Assembly: GCF_000508165.1 (NCBI RefSeq)
Contig: NZ_AYOZ01000006.1
Coordinates: 1-64,000 of the forward strand
DNA: 64,000 nucleotides
Source of the DNA: Marinomonas profundimaris
GTDB lineage: Bacteria; Pseudomonadota; Gammaproteobacteria; Pseudomonadales; Marinomonadaceae
Reading direction: 5' to 3'
Part shown: in pieces, positions 47,399 to 56,657 of the stretch
Numbering within the stretch: the first letter of the stretch is position 1
Layout: each line of letters starts with the position of its first letter
The notes under the pieces: model-generated
Database searches by the model: none
What the model was told of the DNA's origin: nothing
Seen by the model: only the letters and a program-made list of their open reading frames with translations
Program-made: the position numbers and the translations under genes

Positions 47399-48279
47399 CT
47401 TTGAACATTACAAAAGATATTAACGCTCCGATTCGTATTCTTCTTTTAGGGAGTGCGACAGAAGTTGGTTCGTCGTTGTTGCAACTTTCTAAGGAAAAGC
47501 AAGAGTTTGAGTGGTTGTGCCCAGATGAGTCCTTGTTGCTCAATGCGGATAATCGAGCAGAGCTCGACGCCATGCAGTTTGATGTCATCATTGATGTGTT
47601 AAGTCTGCGTTATGCATTACAGACTGATTATGGAAAATTCCAATCGACTTTGCGCTATTTAAGTGAGCAAGGTGGTGCCCCTCTTATTATGATTAGTAGT
47701 GCGAGAGTGTTCTCAGGCAGTAAAGATGTTCCCTATGCCGAAGTGGATGAGCCTGACAGCACAGACCCGTATGCACTGGCTTTGATTGAGGCTGAGTCCG
47801 TAGTACTGAGTAATCCTAACAATATTGTATTGCGCACCGGTTGGTTGTTCAGCGGACAAGGTGATGATTTTGTTTGTAGGACGCTTGGCCTAATACAAGA
47901 TGGCGTAAATCTTGCGTACAAAGATGATTTAATTGGCAGTCCAACGCCAGTGTCCGATTTGGTTCGGGTGATTTTGTCTATGGTTAATCAAGGGCATTAT
48001 GGCGCGCAAAATAAAGGCGTTTATCATTATTGTTGTGCGGAAGAAATAAGTTGGATTCGATTGGTTGAAGCCATTGTGGCGACGTCGGGTCAATTTGATC
48101 CTAAGGCACAAGTGGAAGTGGAGGCTATTGGGGATTCGTTTCCAGAGACTCAGGAAGTTACGGCAATGAAGCGACAGTCGTTATCGTGTCGAAAAGTATT
48201 TAATCATTTTGGTATTAAACAGCGTCCTTGGCGATCAAAGCTGCGGAATCTGGTAAAGGAATTGTATCAAGTAAACTAG
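47395..48279 (+). CDS. Degenerate RmlD-like SDR protein
   Basis: A 294-residue extended short-chain dehydrogenase-like protein resembling dTDP-4-dehydrorhamnose reductase. The N-terminal Rossmann motif is poor (LLGSATEVGSSL), and the expected YxxxK reads YALAL, so the catalytic lysine is missing. The later RTGWLFSGQGDDFVCR and DDLIGSPTPVSDLVRV blocks are well kept. It may have a non-catalytic role, or be an atypical reductase. It is translationally coupled to yjjV (ATGA), with no rhamnose genes nearby. Confidence 0.75.
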   Translation: MTLNITKDINAPIRILLLGSATEVGSSLLQLSKEKQEFEWLCPDESLLLNADNRAELDAMQFDVIIDVLSLRYALQTDYGKFQSTLRYLSEQGGAPLIMISSARVFSGSKDVPYAEVDEPDSTDPYALALIEAESVVLSNPNNIVLRTGWLFSGQGDDFVCRTLGLIQDGVNLAYKDDLIGSPTPVSDLVRVILSMVNQGHYGAQNKGVYHYCCAEEISWIRLVEAIVATSGQFDPKAQVEVEAIGDSFPETQEVTAMKRQSLSCRKVFNHFGIKQRPWRSKLRNLVKELYQVN

Positions 48280-48326
48280 CAATCAATCAGCGTTGCTTGT
48301 GGATAAATTGAAGACTGGGAGTGGAT

Positions 48327-48743
48327 GTGTACAAGATAAATCAAAAGGCAGTAGTATTGGTTTTTTTCCTCCAGCTTGTTGTGGGAGGAATTTGGTATGC
48401 TTCGACCCCTACCGCATTGTTAGGGCGCTCAATATTGGAAGACGCGTCAGAACAGCCCTCTATTATTATGGCGGTGTTGTTTGTGCTTTCAGTGTTGGTG
48501 TATTTGCTCTTTACGGCTTGGTTGTTGGTCAGAATAAAAGGAATGTCAGGGCCTGAGCGATTTTTTTTAGTGATAGCCATTTGGTTTTTTATCGTCTTAC
48601 CAAACTATATATTCGTGAGTATGCAGCTAAACTTTAGTGAAGTAGATGTGTTTTATTTACTGTCTTATAGTGCAATAAATTGCGCCATAGCCGCAATAAT
48701 ATTACCGCTATGGCGATCTTCTCGATCTATTTTTAAAACTTAA
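48327..48743 (+). CDS. Four-segment membrane protein (DUF1761-like)
   Basis: A 138-residue protein with four predicted membrane helices (about 8-28, 47-69, 78-97, 110-130). The opening with VVGGIWY shortly after the start recalls the DUF1761 family, without certainty. GTG 48327 is preferred because GGGAG at 48317-48321 precedes it; GTG 48321 overlaps that site. The 3' end overlaps the next, convergent gene by 4 bases. Function unknown. Confidence 0.6.
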   Translation: MYKINQKAVVLVFFLQLVVGGIWYASTPTALLGRSILEDASEQPSIIMAVLFVLSVLVYLLFTAWLLVRIKGMSGPERFFLVIAIWFFIVLPNYIFVSMQLNFSEVDVFYLLSYSAINCAIAAIILPLWRSSRSIFKT

Positions 48744-49615
48744 TATAGACTGCTTTCTGGCCATACTAACCATAGGCTTAATCCACTGATTAAGCCGCTG
48801 ATGATGAGTTGGCTAATAATGATGATGACGCTTTTCTTGTTGCTCTGCTGGTTGCTTAACAGGAGCGCGATGGGCGTCACGAAGCAGCTTGCTGCCAGCA
48901 TTAACATGACAGAGAGAGGTATGTCAGCCAATACGTGACTTTGCGTTATGAGGCCGGCAAGAATTAACAAAGCGGGAATGCTGGTGTGGCTTTGTTTTTC
49001 TTTTGTTACATAAGCCATAAGGGCGTAGCCAAAAAGAGCGGCCCCAAAAGCACCTAGTAATTGTCCTATCAATAAACTTCCCCCAATTGAAATAACAGGC
49101 GCGGCGCTGCCTGCAACAATCATCAAGCCTATTAATAAAAGCAGGGGAGAAATACCTCGTTCGTTTTTTGCTTGGTCTTGTTCTGTATTGTGTGTTTTTT
49201 CTGCAAGAAATTGGTAACACAACATAATAAGAGCGCTGACAATAGCCCAACTCAAGCTTGTAATCGGTCCTGAGTGTTTTAGAACCGGATTCAGTAAGAG
49301 GTAAAACGACAAACTAAATAGAACAAAGTTGATTCCATTATGAGGAATGGCTTTGTTAATCAGGGTTGAGCAGAGCAAGGCGATAATGCCGATAATAATG
49401 GAGATGCTGTAATAATCGATTGCCTGATTTGGCGGGAAACTCAAGCCTGAATGAATCAGGCTGAGTCCAACAATAAAACCGCCAAGGTAACCTAAGTAAG
49501 ACGATCCACGTAATAATTTACCAGCAACAATGCTGACAATGATGGCGGCGAGAAAGGGGTAAACTGCCGTATGTAGTAGCATTAAAATCGTTGCATTGCT
49601 GGCTTCTTCGTACAT
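48740..49615 (-). CDS. Hypothetical polytopic membrane protein
   Basis: A 291-residue protein with about nine hydrophobic segments, a short cytoplasmic-type loop rich in charged residues near 140-155, and no family motif that I recognise. It starts 19 bases after yceI on the same strand, so both are probably co-transcribed and it may work in the envelope with YceI. The gene overlaps the convergent DUF1761-like gene by 4 bases. Confidence 0.65.
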   Translation of the reverse strand: MYEEASNATILMLLHTAVYPFLAAIIVSIVAGKLLRGSSYLGYLGGFIVGLSLIHSGLSFPPNQAIDYYSISIIIGIIALLCSTLINKAIPHNGINFVLFSLSFYLLLNPVLKHSGPITSLSWAIVSALIMLCYQFLAEKTHNTEQDQAKNERGISPLLLLIGLMIVAGSAAPVISIGGSLLIGQLLGAFGAALFGYALMAYVTKEKQSHTSIPALLILAGLITQSHVLADIPLSVMLMLAASCFVTPIALLLSNQQSNKKSVIIIISQLIISGLISGLSLWLVWPESSLY

Positions 49616-49634
49616 GGTCGCTTTCCTTAATAAG

Positions 49635-50174
49635 TTACTGGCGAATGCCTTCTACGTTAACTTCAATTTCTGTTGTGTCAGTAACACCAGGAATGAAGTA
49701 AGTAACACCAAAATCGCTGCGTTGGATGGTGGTTTTTGCTTCAAAACCAGCGCGGTAGCCACCCCATGGGTCTTTCCCTTCGCCTACCTTTTTAACATCA
49801 AAGCTGACGGCTTTAGTTACGCCATGAAGCGTTAAATCGCCAGTGAGTGTGCTGCCATCAAATTTAGTACTTTTGAATGTCAAAGAAGGGAATTGTTTTA
49901 CATCCAAGAAATCAGGGCTGCGAAGGTGTTTATCACGAGCTTCGTGGTTGGTATCGACACTGTCCGCTTTTACGGTAAGAGAGGCGCTGCCTGAATGACT
50001 ACCTTCGGGGTATGAAAAGGTACCTTCAAATTCGTTGAAGCGGCCAACCGTCGTGCTCACACCTAAATGGCCGATCTTAAATATCACAGCTGAATGGGCA
50101 GGATCAATTTTGTAATCGGCTGCCATGGTCATGCTTGATACGAGAGCCAATGCACTGATGGTCATTATTTTCAT
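49635..50174 (-). CDS. yceI: YceI family periplasmic protein
   Basis: A 179-residue lipocalin-like protein with a clear signal peptide (1-18, cleavage near TMA-AD). The mature start YKIDPAHSAVIFKIGHLGVS, then FNEFEGTFSY and the PSLTFKSTKF block are typical of YceI, which binds polyisoprenoid-like molecules in the periplasm. It leads a two-gene operon with a membrane protein and is divergent from a LysR regulator. Confidence 0.93.
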   Translation of the reverse strand: MKIMTISALALVSSMTMAADYKIDPAHSAVIFKIGHLGVSTTVGRFNEFEGTFSYPEGSHSGSASLTVKADSVDTNHEARDKHLRSPDFLDVKQFPSLTFKSTKFDGSTLTGDLTLHGVTKAVSFDVKKVGEGKDPWGGYRAGFEAKTTIQRSDFGVTYFIPGVTDTTEIEVNVEGIRQ

Positions 50175-50312
50175 TCTAATGTTCCTCTATTCGATTCAAA
50201 GATGTGCACAGTGTAATTCGTTTTATTTGATAAATAATTAGCATTAAAAACAATTCAATGTTTCTTTAAAAGAAATGATAATAAGGGAACTTTTTATTTT
50301 TTGGAGGAATGA

Positions 50313-51212
50313 ATGGATAAGCTTCAAGCAATGAAGGTATTTTGCCGTGTGTATGAGGCGGAGAGTTTCAAAATGGCCAGCGACTCGCTGGGGATTTCTC
50401 GTCCAATGGTAACGCGTTATGTTAACTCTATAGAAGAAGAGTTAGGCACAAAGCTACTGCAGCGTAATACTCGTAACATCAGTATTACGCATGCGGGGCG
50501 AAAATATTACCAACATTGTATTGCGATATTGGACGCCATCGATGAGGCCGAAGGTGAAATAGGAGAGTTGACTCAAAAGCCCAAAGGGCTTTTAAAAGTG
50601 AGTGTACCAATGGATTTTGGCCTAACGCACTTGGTGCCTTTGTTGGACCATTTTAGTCGTCTTTATCCTCAAATTGAATTAGAAATAGATTTCAGTGATA
50701 AGCGCGTTGATATGACTGAATCTGGAATAGACATCGCTATTCGGGGTGGTGATTTGGGAGGCGATCAATTTGTGGCGCGTCCATTGTGCTACTCCAAAGG
50801 GTATGTCTGTGCATCGCCTGATTATATCTCAGCCCATGATGAACTGAAGAGGGTAGAGGACTTAGTGAATCATTCATGCCTTCTTTATAACAATGCGGTG
50901 ACGCCGAACCGTTGGTCATTATCTGATGAAAATGGTGTTTCCCATAGTGTGACGGTTGCAGGTGGTTTTAGTGCAAATAATGGAGGAGCCCTAACTCGAT
51001 TTGCTTTGTCGGGTTTGGGGGTGATTTATCAGCCTGATTTTTTGGTGGCTAAATATATTGAGTCGGGAGAGTTGGTGGATTTGTTGCCGAACTATAAGGG
51101 TTATGAAATCTGCTTCTATGCCATTTACCCACAGAGAAAGCTGATGCCAAGAAAGACACGTTTGTTACTCGATTTTTTACAAGAAAAATTAGCCAACACA
51201 ACATTTGATTAA
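50313..51212 (+). CDS. LysR family regulator
   Basis: A 299-residue LysR-type regulator of the CrgA-like group, with the helix-turn-helix in ESFKMASDSLGISRPMVTRY (about residues 16-35) and an effector-binding domain at about 90-290. It is divergent from yceI across a 138-base gap and is likely to control it; the signal is unknown. Confidence 0.9.
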   Translation: MDKLQAMKVFCRVYEAESFKMASDSLGISRPMVTRYVNSIEEELGTKLLQRNTRNISITHAGRKYYQHCIAILDAIDEAEGEIGELTQKPKGLLKVSVPMDFGLTHLVPLLDHFSRLYPQIELEIDFSDKRVDMTESGIDIAIRGGDLGGDQFVARPLCYSKGYVCASPDYISAHDELKRVEDLVNHSCLLYNNAVTPNRWSLSDENGVSHSVTVAGGFSANNGGALTRFALSGLGVIYQPDFLVAKYIESGELVDLLPNYKGYEICFYAIYPQRKLMPRKTRLLLDFLQEKLANTTFD

Positions 51213-51225
51213 TGTGTTGGCTAAT
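51182..51225 (-). terminator. Terminator of fabY
   Basis: A perfect 13-bp stem, 51188-51200 with 51213-51225 (core GCCAACACA / TGTGTTGGC), between convergent lysR and fabY. On the minus strand it is followed by AATTTTTC, so it serves mainly fabY. Confidence 0.85.
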
Positions 51226-51236
51226 CTTGGTTTACA

Positions 51237-53153
51237 TTATTTTAAATCGCTAAACTCATTGTCTACATTTAGGCTGACAGGGATGTCATAACCAGGCAAT
51301 TGTATTTCTTTGTCGGTTATAACGAGCTCTTCGCCACCTAAAACATTAAAGCCAAACTTATAGATAGGAAGGCTTTCGCCACGAATCATGGATTGATTGT
51401 ACTCTTCGGCAGTAGCGACAACGTTAGCATTTTTGGCTTGGTAGTCGCTGATTTGTTCTGCGCTATAGCGTTTTTTCAGCATTTTCATGGTTTGGTTTGG
51501 GGAGAGTAAAACAGCGGTTGCGTTGTTTCCCCCAAAACCTTTTGAATTAAGCAGTGCGGCATCAAAATAGTCTTTCCCATACACTTCATGTTTAAGCTGG
51601 AATTTTAAACCCTCTTGATAAACATCATCGGCGATGGCGTGAGAGGTTGTTATACCAGGCAAAATACCGTCTTTCCAAACACCTAAAGAAAGATGCAGTT
51701 GATCTCCGCCCGCGGTTCCTTGGGAATGCCCAAGAAATGCTTTCATGGCGACAACAGGCATGGCGCTGGCGCCAAAACTGATTGCGGCTTTACTTAGTAC
51801 ATGTGATTCAGTAATACGGTTTTGTGGAGTGCTAGTGCCGTGAGCTTGAATAAACGTTCGTTGTGTCAATCCATCGTTACCTATGATGTTTTGTAGGTAA
51901 GCCATGGCTTTGCTCATGGTTAAATAGTTACCAATTCCAGGTGCAGAGATGGATTTTTTATGGCCATCAGCGTAAGAAAATACCGCTGGAATAGCGCCAA
52001 ATATTTGTGCGCCTAACTCAATAGCAAGTTCGTCATCCATCAAAAGTGTCCATTGGCTAGATTCGCCAATGGTAAAGCCACAGTTTTGGGCAAAAGGGCG
52101 GCAACTGCGAGTGTGATCTGGCTCTTGCTGATTGCTTATTTGGTCAAGAGCAAGCAAAGCCGTATCTTCGGCCAAGGCGCCCATGGTTCTAAAGCCTTCA
52201 ATGATTTCTGGTGTAATAGGTGCATCGCTGCCCCCCACCATAGCGACTCGAAACTTTCCAGATTTGATGCCTTCGATGGCTTTTTCCAAGTTGAAAAAAT
52301 AAGTAGCGCAAGCACCAATCGCAGTACCTACATTGCCGACACTGCCTAAGATATAAGCGTTAACAAAATCCGCCGGCATTTGAGCGTAACCAAGAGGTAG
52401 ATGCTTTGATGTCGTACGTTTGCCCATTAAAGCAGATTTAAGCATGCCACCAAAACCAAGATCGTCCATTTGACCAATCGAGTTAGCGGCATACACGGCC
52501 ATCTGGTCGGGAGCGACCTTGCTGCGAATAACTTCCCAATCAATACCGCTGCTTTTCACCGCATCTGACGCGCCATATACCGTCATTTGCAAGCCACGTG
52601 GGTGATTGCGACTTTGGTACAATTTGGAGGGATCAAAGCCTGTCGGAAGTTGTCCTGCCGCTTTAACAGAAAGAGGTCTTGTGTCTTTAATAAAGGCCTC
52701 TAAATTACCGTCAACAACGACTTCACTTAGATTATTTGGAAGCTCTGTAACCTGCCAGTTGGTAGGGCGGTCATTTGGAAGTGAGCGTGTCTTTATGGTG
52801 AAACTGAGTTTTTCATCTTCATGGCTTGAATGAAGCGTCGTTGATTTGTGTAAAACCACATTATCAACGTCAAACAAGCTAGGGTGAATACGACGAATTA
52901 AAGTGCGTGCGAGAAGAGATTCGCCAATGCTGTCAATCAATGCTGCAGCGTCTAGGGCTTCTTCGCCATCTGTGTACCAAAGGCCATTTTTGTGTTCGGC
53001 CATGTTGGTAATAGTGGCAAGATCAAGTAAAACATCCTGTTGGATTGAACTTGGAAGAAGATCAAAAACAATTCGGCGATATGCTTGATGTGAAGAGGTA
53101 CGACCAGCCGAATTGATTCCGCCAAAGCCAACAATAACAGGTAAACGGGCCAA
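51237..53153 (-). CDS. fabY: Beta-ketoacyl-ACP synthase FabY
   Basis: A 638-residue thiolase-fold synthase close to Pseudomonas aeruginosa FabY, which starts fatty acid synthesis by condensing acetyl-CoA with malonyl-ACP instead of FabH. The catalytic residues are a Cys in TAIGACATYFFN (about 284), a His in IQAHGTSTPQN (about 437) and a His in KAFLGHSQGTAGG (about 474). A long N-terminal region (about 1-190) distinguishes it from FabB/FabF. It stands alone, downstream of a Bax-like gene on the same strand. Confidence 0.92.
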   Translation of the reverse strand: MARLPVIVGFGGINSAGRTSSHQAYRRIVFDLLPSSIQQDVLLDLATITNMAEHKNGLWYTDGEEALDAAALIDSIGESLLARTLIRRIHPSLFDVDNVVLHKSTTLHSSHEDEKLSFTIKTRSLPNDRPTNWQVTELPNNLSEVVVDGNLEAFIKDTRPLSVKAAGQLPTGFDPSKLYQSRNHPRGLQMTVYGASDAVKSSGIDWEVIRSKVAPDQMAVYAANSIGQMDDLGFGGMLKSALMGKRTTSKHLPLGYAQMPADFVNAYILGSVGNVGTAIGACATYFFNLEKAIEGIKSGKFRVAMVGGSDAPITPEIIEGFRTMGALAEDTALLALDQISNQQEPDHTRSCRPFAQNCGFTIGESSQWTLLMDDELAIELGAQIFGAIPAVFSYADGHKKSISAPGIGNYLTMSKAMAYLQNIIGNDGLTQRTFIQAHGTSTPQNRITESHVLSKAAISFGASAMPVVAMKAFLGHSQGTAGGDQLHLSLGVWKDGILPGITTSHAIADDVYQEGLKFQLKHEVYGKDYFDAALLNSKGFGGNNATAVLLSPNQTMKMLKKRYSAEQISDYQAKNANVVATAEEYNQSMIRGESLPIYKFGFNVLGGEELVITDKEIQLPGYDIPVSLNVDNEFSDLK

Positions 53154-53287
53154 TTGAATTTCCTCGTTTGATAAGTGAGTAAAATATTACGGTATTGTAA
53201 TGAAGGGGGTGGCTCTTAGCCACCCCACATAAAGTAATTTCGTAACAATAAGTTGCATTTAATTACATGGAAAAGAAGATTGGAAAA

Positions 53288-54157
53288 TTACTGCAGCTCT
53301 GGCTTCGGTTGATAGCGGTTAAAGCGCCAAAGTTTATTGTAGTTAATTAGACCTTCTATTTCTTTTACGTAAGCTTGTCCGCGCTGAGAATAATGTTCTA
53401 AGCCATGTACAAGGTATAAGCCAGTAATGTCTTCTTTTTCTTGGCGCAGCTTCAATCGTGCGGCTCTAAGTTTTTTATAGGCCGCATTTGAATTCAAATT
53501 GTCGATGTAGGCGAAAACAGATTCGCGAGCGTCTTTGAATTTCCTCACTTCGTGGTCGGCATCATTGTCCCTTGATTCAGGGACTAATCCACACCCTTTT
53601 CTAAAGCACCATTGGCCGAAGAAGTTATTGCCTTTTGTTGCAAATCGAGACGTGCCCCACGCAGACTCATTGGCAGCTTGGGCCAGCACAAGAGAAACAG
53701 GAATGATGTCTAAGCGATTAAGGAGTGCGTTCAAATCGTCTTTTGAATAGTTATCAAGTGTTTTTAGTTTGTGGTTTTTACGCAGTGCAGAAACCCATTT
53801 TTTGTTTTTCTTGGACATCTTAGTGTTGCTGTTTAACAACACATTTAAGCGTTCACGATCTTTTAAAATAAGATTGTTTTTTTCATTAACAAAAGGGGTT
53901 AGGTAGCTAAAAAACGCCTTTTTACGTTCTTTGACGTCTGTTATTGCTGCGAAATCAGGACTTTTTACTTTAATTGGATGAGATCTGAAATAGCTCTTTT
54001 CTTCTGATGTCGCATCTTCAGATTCTTGTTGTAGCGCGCTTACATCAGATGAGTCATCTTGTTCTATATCACGTTGGTCGCTATTAAATGGGCCTGCTTT
54101 TATCCACAAAATAAATATGAGTGCAAAAGAGATTATCCAAAGTATTTTTTTTTCCAT
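53288..54157 (-). CDS. Bax-like glucosaminidase domain protein
   Basis: A 289-residue envelope protein. It has one N-terminal membrane anchor (about 5-21), a polar linker, and a glucosaminidase domain (about 130-280) with the catalytic-type Glu in LAQAANESAWGTSRF and NNFFGQWCF after it, like Escherichia coli Bax. It probably cuts peptidoglycan in the periplasm. It is transcribed toward fabY, 134 bases away. Confidence 0.87.
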   Translation of the reverse strand: MEKKILWIISFALIFILWIKAGPFNSDQRDIEQDDSSDVSALQQESEDATSEEKSYFRSHPIKVKSPDFAAITDVKERKKAFFSYLTPFVNEKNNLILKDRERLNVLLNSNTKMSKKNKKWVSALRKNHKLKTLDNYSKDDLNALLNRLDIIPVSLVLAQAANESAWGTSRFATKGNNFFGQWCFRKGCGLVPESRDNDADHEVRKFKDARESVFAYIDNLNSNAAYKKLRAARLKLRQEKEDITGLYLVHGLEHYSQRGQAYVKEIEGLINYNKLWRFNRYQPKPELQ

Positions 54158-54240
54158 AAAGAACCACGAGTCTCAAATATTTATATTTTTTAGTTGGCTT
54201 TACTGAGTCGGTAATGGCCTGCTAAAGCTAAGGAAAAACG

Positions 54241-54280
54241 AATAAAAAAGTAAACTTTTTATCCTTAAAAAGCTTACTTT
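54241..54280 (-). terminator. Terminator of the hydroquinone reductase gene
   Basis: AAAGTAA-A-CTTTTT and AAAAAG-C-TTACTTT pair with one mismatch over a 6-base loop (54247-54280). On the minus strand a T6 run follows, placing it as the terminator of the gene ending at 54340. Confidence 0.8.
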
Positions 54281-54339
54281 AACAGATTTTAACCTAGGCT
54301 TCTTGAATTTGCCTCATTTCCTTTATTTGTCCTTGGCGA

Positions 54340-55311
54340 TTAACGAAACAGTTTGGCTGGACCGACTGGAACTACTTGAGTGGGATTGATCGTTTTGTGA
54401 CTAAAGTAGTAGTGACGCTTTATGTGTTGTAAGTTCACTGTCTTCGCAATATTCGGCGTATCATAAAGGCGTTTCATATATTGATTAAGGTTAGGATAGT
54501 CTAAGATTCGATTGATGTTGCACTTGAAATGACCGAAGTACACCGCGTCAAAACGAATTAGAGTGGTAAAAAGGCGCCAATCGGCTTCCGTTTGTTCACT
54601 GCCAAGTAAATACGTGCTTTTTGAGAGAGTGTCCTCTAGGAACATCAAGGTATCAAAAAGTGGTGTAAGAGCTTCTTCATAGGCCGCTTGAGTCGTGGCA
54701 AAGCCACATTTATAAACGCCATTATTAACCGTGTTGTAAATACGCTCGTTTAGTTTGTCTATTTCATTGGCTTTGTCAGCGGGATAGAAATCAAGGTGGT
54801 TCCCCGTTAATTCATTAAAAGCGGTGTTAAAAATGCGAATGATCTCCGACGACTCATTCGAGACGATCGTGTTGCGTTTTTTATCCCATAAAATAGGCAC
54901 AGTTACGCGTCCGCTGTAATCAGGCTTGGCTTTTGTATAAAGCTGGTGGGCAAAGTCAAAATGGTGTAACGGATCGCCTATGGCAATAGCTGGGTCAATG
55001 AAATGCTTGTCTTGTTTGAACTCCCAGCCATTTTCTAGCATGTCAGGATGAACGCAGCTAATACTGATAATTTCTTCTAATTGCTTTAGCTTGCTGAATA
55101 CCAAGGTGCGGTGAGCCCAGGGACAAGCAAGAGAAATGTATAGATGATAGCGTCCTGCCTCTGCTGGAAAGTGGTTTGGATTGCTGGTGTCGTATTCACG
55201 ATCATTGTATATCCAGTTTCTGAATTCAGAATCGCTCCGAATGAATTTTCCTTGGTTTGCTTTTGTGTCGTACCACTGATCAACCCATTCGCCATTTACA
55301 AGTAATCCCAT
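54340..55311 (-). CDS. yqjG: Glutathionyl-hydroquinone reductase
   Basis: Xi-class glutathione transferase that reduces glutathionyl-hydroquinones. It starts LLVNGEWVDQWYDTKANQGKF-like residues and has the catalytic Cys in YHLYISLACPWAHRTLV near residue 63; the C-terminal helical domain has DAVYFGHFKCN. ATG 55311 gives 323 residues and matches YqjG; the frame extends 21 codons further without family likeness. AGGAC upstream supports this start. Confidence 0.93.
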   Translation of the reverse strand: MGLLVNGEWVDQWYDTKANQGKFIRSDSEFRNWIYNDREYDTSNPNHFPAEAGRYHLYISLACPWAHRTLVFSKLKQLEEIISISCVHPDMLENGWEFKQDKHFIDPAIAIGDPLHHFDFAHQLYTKAKPDYSGRVTVPILWDKKRNTIVSNESSEIIRIFNTAFNELTGNHLDFYPADKANEIDKLNERIYNTVNNGVYKCGFATTQAAYEEALTPLFDTLMFLEDTLSKSTYLLGSEQTEADWRLFTTLIRFDAVYFGHFKCNINRILDYPNLNQYMKRLYDTPNIAKTVNLQHIKRHYYFSHKTINPTQVVPVGPAKLFR

Positions 55312-55421
55312 CGTTCTGTCCTTTAATTTATAATTCGTATTATTATTAATGAAAATGAATCGTTTTCGGGGCAATATATTGGTCGTATTTAATCGAATGA
55401 TTCGATGGGTTTGATTTTTCT

Positions 55422-56576
55422 ATGTCCGAACGTTTAGGTTCATTGTTAGTTCCGTGCTTCATTTTACTAGTCAGTGTTTATGCTAGTTTGTATGTTGGTC
55501 AGTTGCCACCGTTGTGGTTCAGTATATTACCGTTGTTACCCCTGATCTTTGCAGGTGTCGCGATTCTATTGGCTTGGCATTTTAATAAAGGCCGAGTGTT
55601 AATCCTTGTTCTTTTACTTCTTATTCCGAAGTTGTATGGCGACTCCAATCAGGATGCGTCGTTAACGGCGTATTTGGTTGTTTCCTGCTTCTGTATTGCT
55701 TTATTGGGTTTTGTGCCTGAAAGGGGATTTTTTAATCGCTTTGCGGTTAACCGAATTCTCTTTGTCATGATGCTGGTGAGCTGGTGTTATGCCATTGAAC
55801 GCAGTTGGGTCTCTTTTGCATTTCTGGACTCTGCGTTTCTAAACACCTCGGTGAGTTGGTCTGCTATTTTGCTTTGGTGTGTTTTGTTGATTAGCACGGT
55901 CGCAATTGGTGCTGCTTGGTGGCTGAGTGGGGATGCTTTTCGAGCAAGTGGGTTGATTAGTATCGTTAGCTTGTTAATCATTAACCAATTTGCGTCATCT
56001 GATACACAGTTTGATGCGTTGTTGTCGGCGCAGTTTTTGCTCTGGATCTGGTTTTTGCTCATGGAAAGCCATCGTATGGCGTATTTGGATGATATGACAA
56101 AGTTGCCAGGAAGGCGTGCTTTAAACGAACAATTGGTTGGTTTGTCTAAACGGTATGCAATCGCTATGGTGGATGTGGATCACTTTAAAAAGTTCAATGA
56201 CACTTATGGTCACGATATGGGCGATAAAGTGCTGAAAAGTGTTGCCGCGCAGCTAAAGCATTTTTCGAATCCCGGACGTGCGTTTCGTTTTGGCGGGGAA
56301 GAGTTTACTATTGTTTTTCGAGGCAAGGGTCTTGCGGACGTCGAAGAAACGCTAGAGTTGGTTCGAGAAAGCATTGAGCACGCTTTGGTTGAAGTATTTG
56401 ATCCCAAAAAGAAACAAGACATTGACGTAAATGTCACTGCAAGCCTTGGCGTTGCGTTTGCTGCGCTCGGTGAGTCTCCGGAATCGGTTTTAAAGCGCGC
56501 AGACGAAGCCTTATATCAATCTAAGAAAAAGGGCCGAAACCGAGTTTCTAAGTCTCCAACGCCAAAAAATATCTAA
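55422..56576 (+). CDS. Membrane diguanylate cyclase (GGDEF)
   Basis: A 384-residue protein with about seven N-terminal membrane helices (about 5-215) and a C-terminal GGDEF domain (about 220-380) that makes cyclic di-GMP. The active site is RFGGEEFTIVF (GGEEF, a functional variant), with VDVDHFKKFNDTYGHDMGD before it. No RxxD inhibitory site is evident directly before the GGEEF motif. No EAL domain is present. Start ATG 55422 has a weak ribosome binding site. Confidence 0.92.
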   Translation: MSERLGSLLVPCFILLVSVYASLYVGQLPPLWFSILPLLPLIFAGVAILLAWHFNKGRVLILVLLLLIPKLYGDSNQDASLTAYLVVSCFCIALLGFVPERGFFNRFAVNRILFVMMLVSWCYAIERSWVSFAFLDSAFLNTSVSWSAILLWCVLLISTVAIGAAWWLSGDAFRASGLISIVSLLIINQFASSDTQFDALLSAQFLLWIWFLLMESHRMAYLDDMTKLPGRRALNEQLVGLSKRYAIAMVDVDHFKKFNDTYGHDMGDKVLKSVAAQLKHFSNPGRAFRFGGEEFTIVFRGKGLADVEETLELVRESIEHALVEVFDPKKKQDIDVNVTASLGVAFAALGESPESVLKRADEALYQSKKKGRNRVSKSPTPKNI

Positions 56577-56589
56577 TTCGGTGATAAAG

Positions 56590-56605
56590 TTGATCGATCG
56601 GTCAA
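56590..56605. promoter_or_regulatory. TetR-type operator dyad
   Basis: TTGATCG-AT-CGGTCAA is a 16-bp inverted repeat with one mismatched pair. Its 7-2-7 layout is that of the RutR operator TTGACCA-NN-TGGTCAA, and a RutR-like TetR is encoded 400 bases downstream. It lies just upstream of the RNA promoter. Confidence 0.6.
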
Positions 56606-56623
56606 TTTTTTTGCTCTGATCTA

Positions 56624-56651
56624 TTGCACTGCAAATTTAGCTGTTTATAAT
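56624..56651 (+). promoter_or_regulatory. Sigma-70 promoter of the structured RNA
   Basis: TTGCAC (56624-56629), a 16-base spacer and a perfect TATAAT (56646-56651). It predicts transcription from about 56658, in front of the stem-loop region. Confidence 0.8.
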
Positions 56652-56657
56652 TGTTCT

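Noticed and set aside
55351-55367. Fur-box-like sequence upstream of yqjG and the cyclase
   Set aside because: Only 5-bp arms around a 7-base spacer and poor agreement with the Fur consensus.
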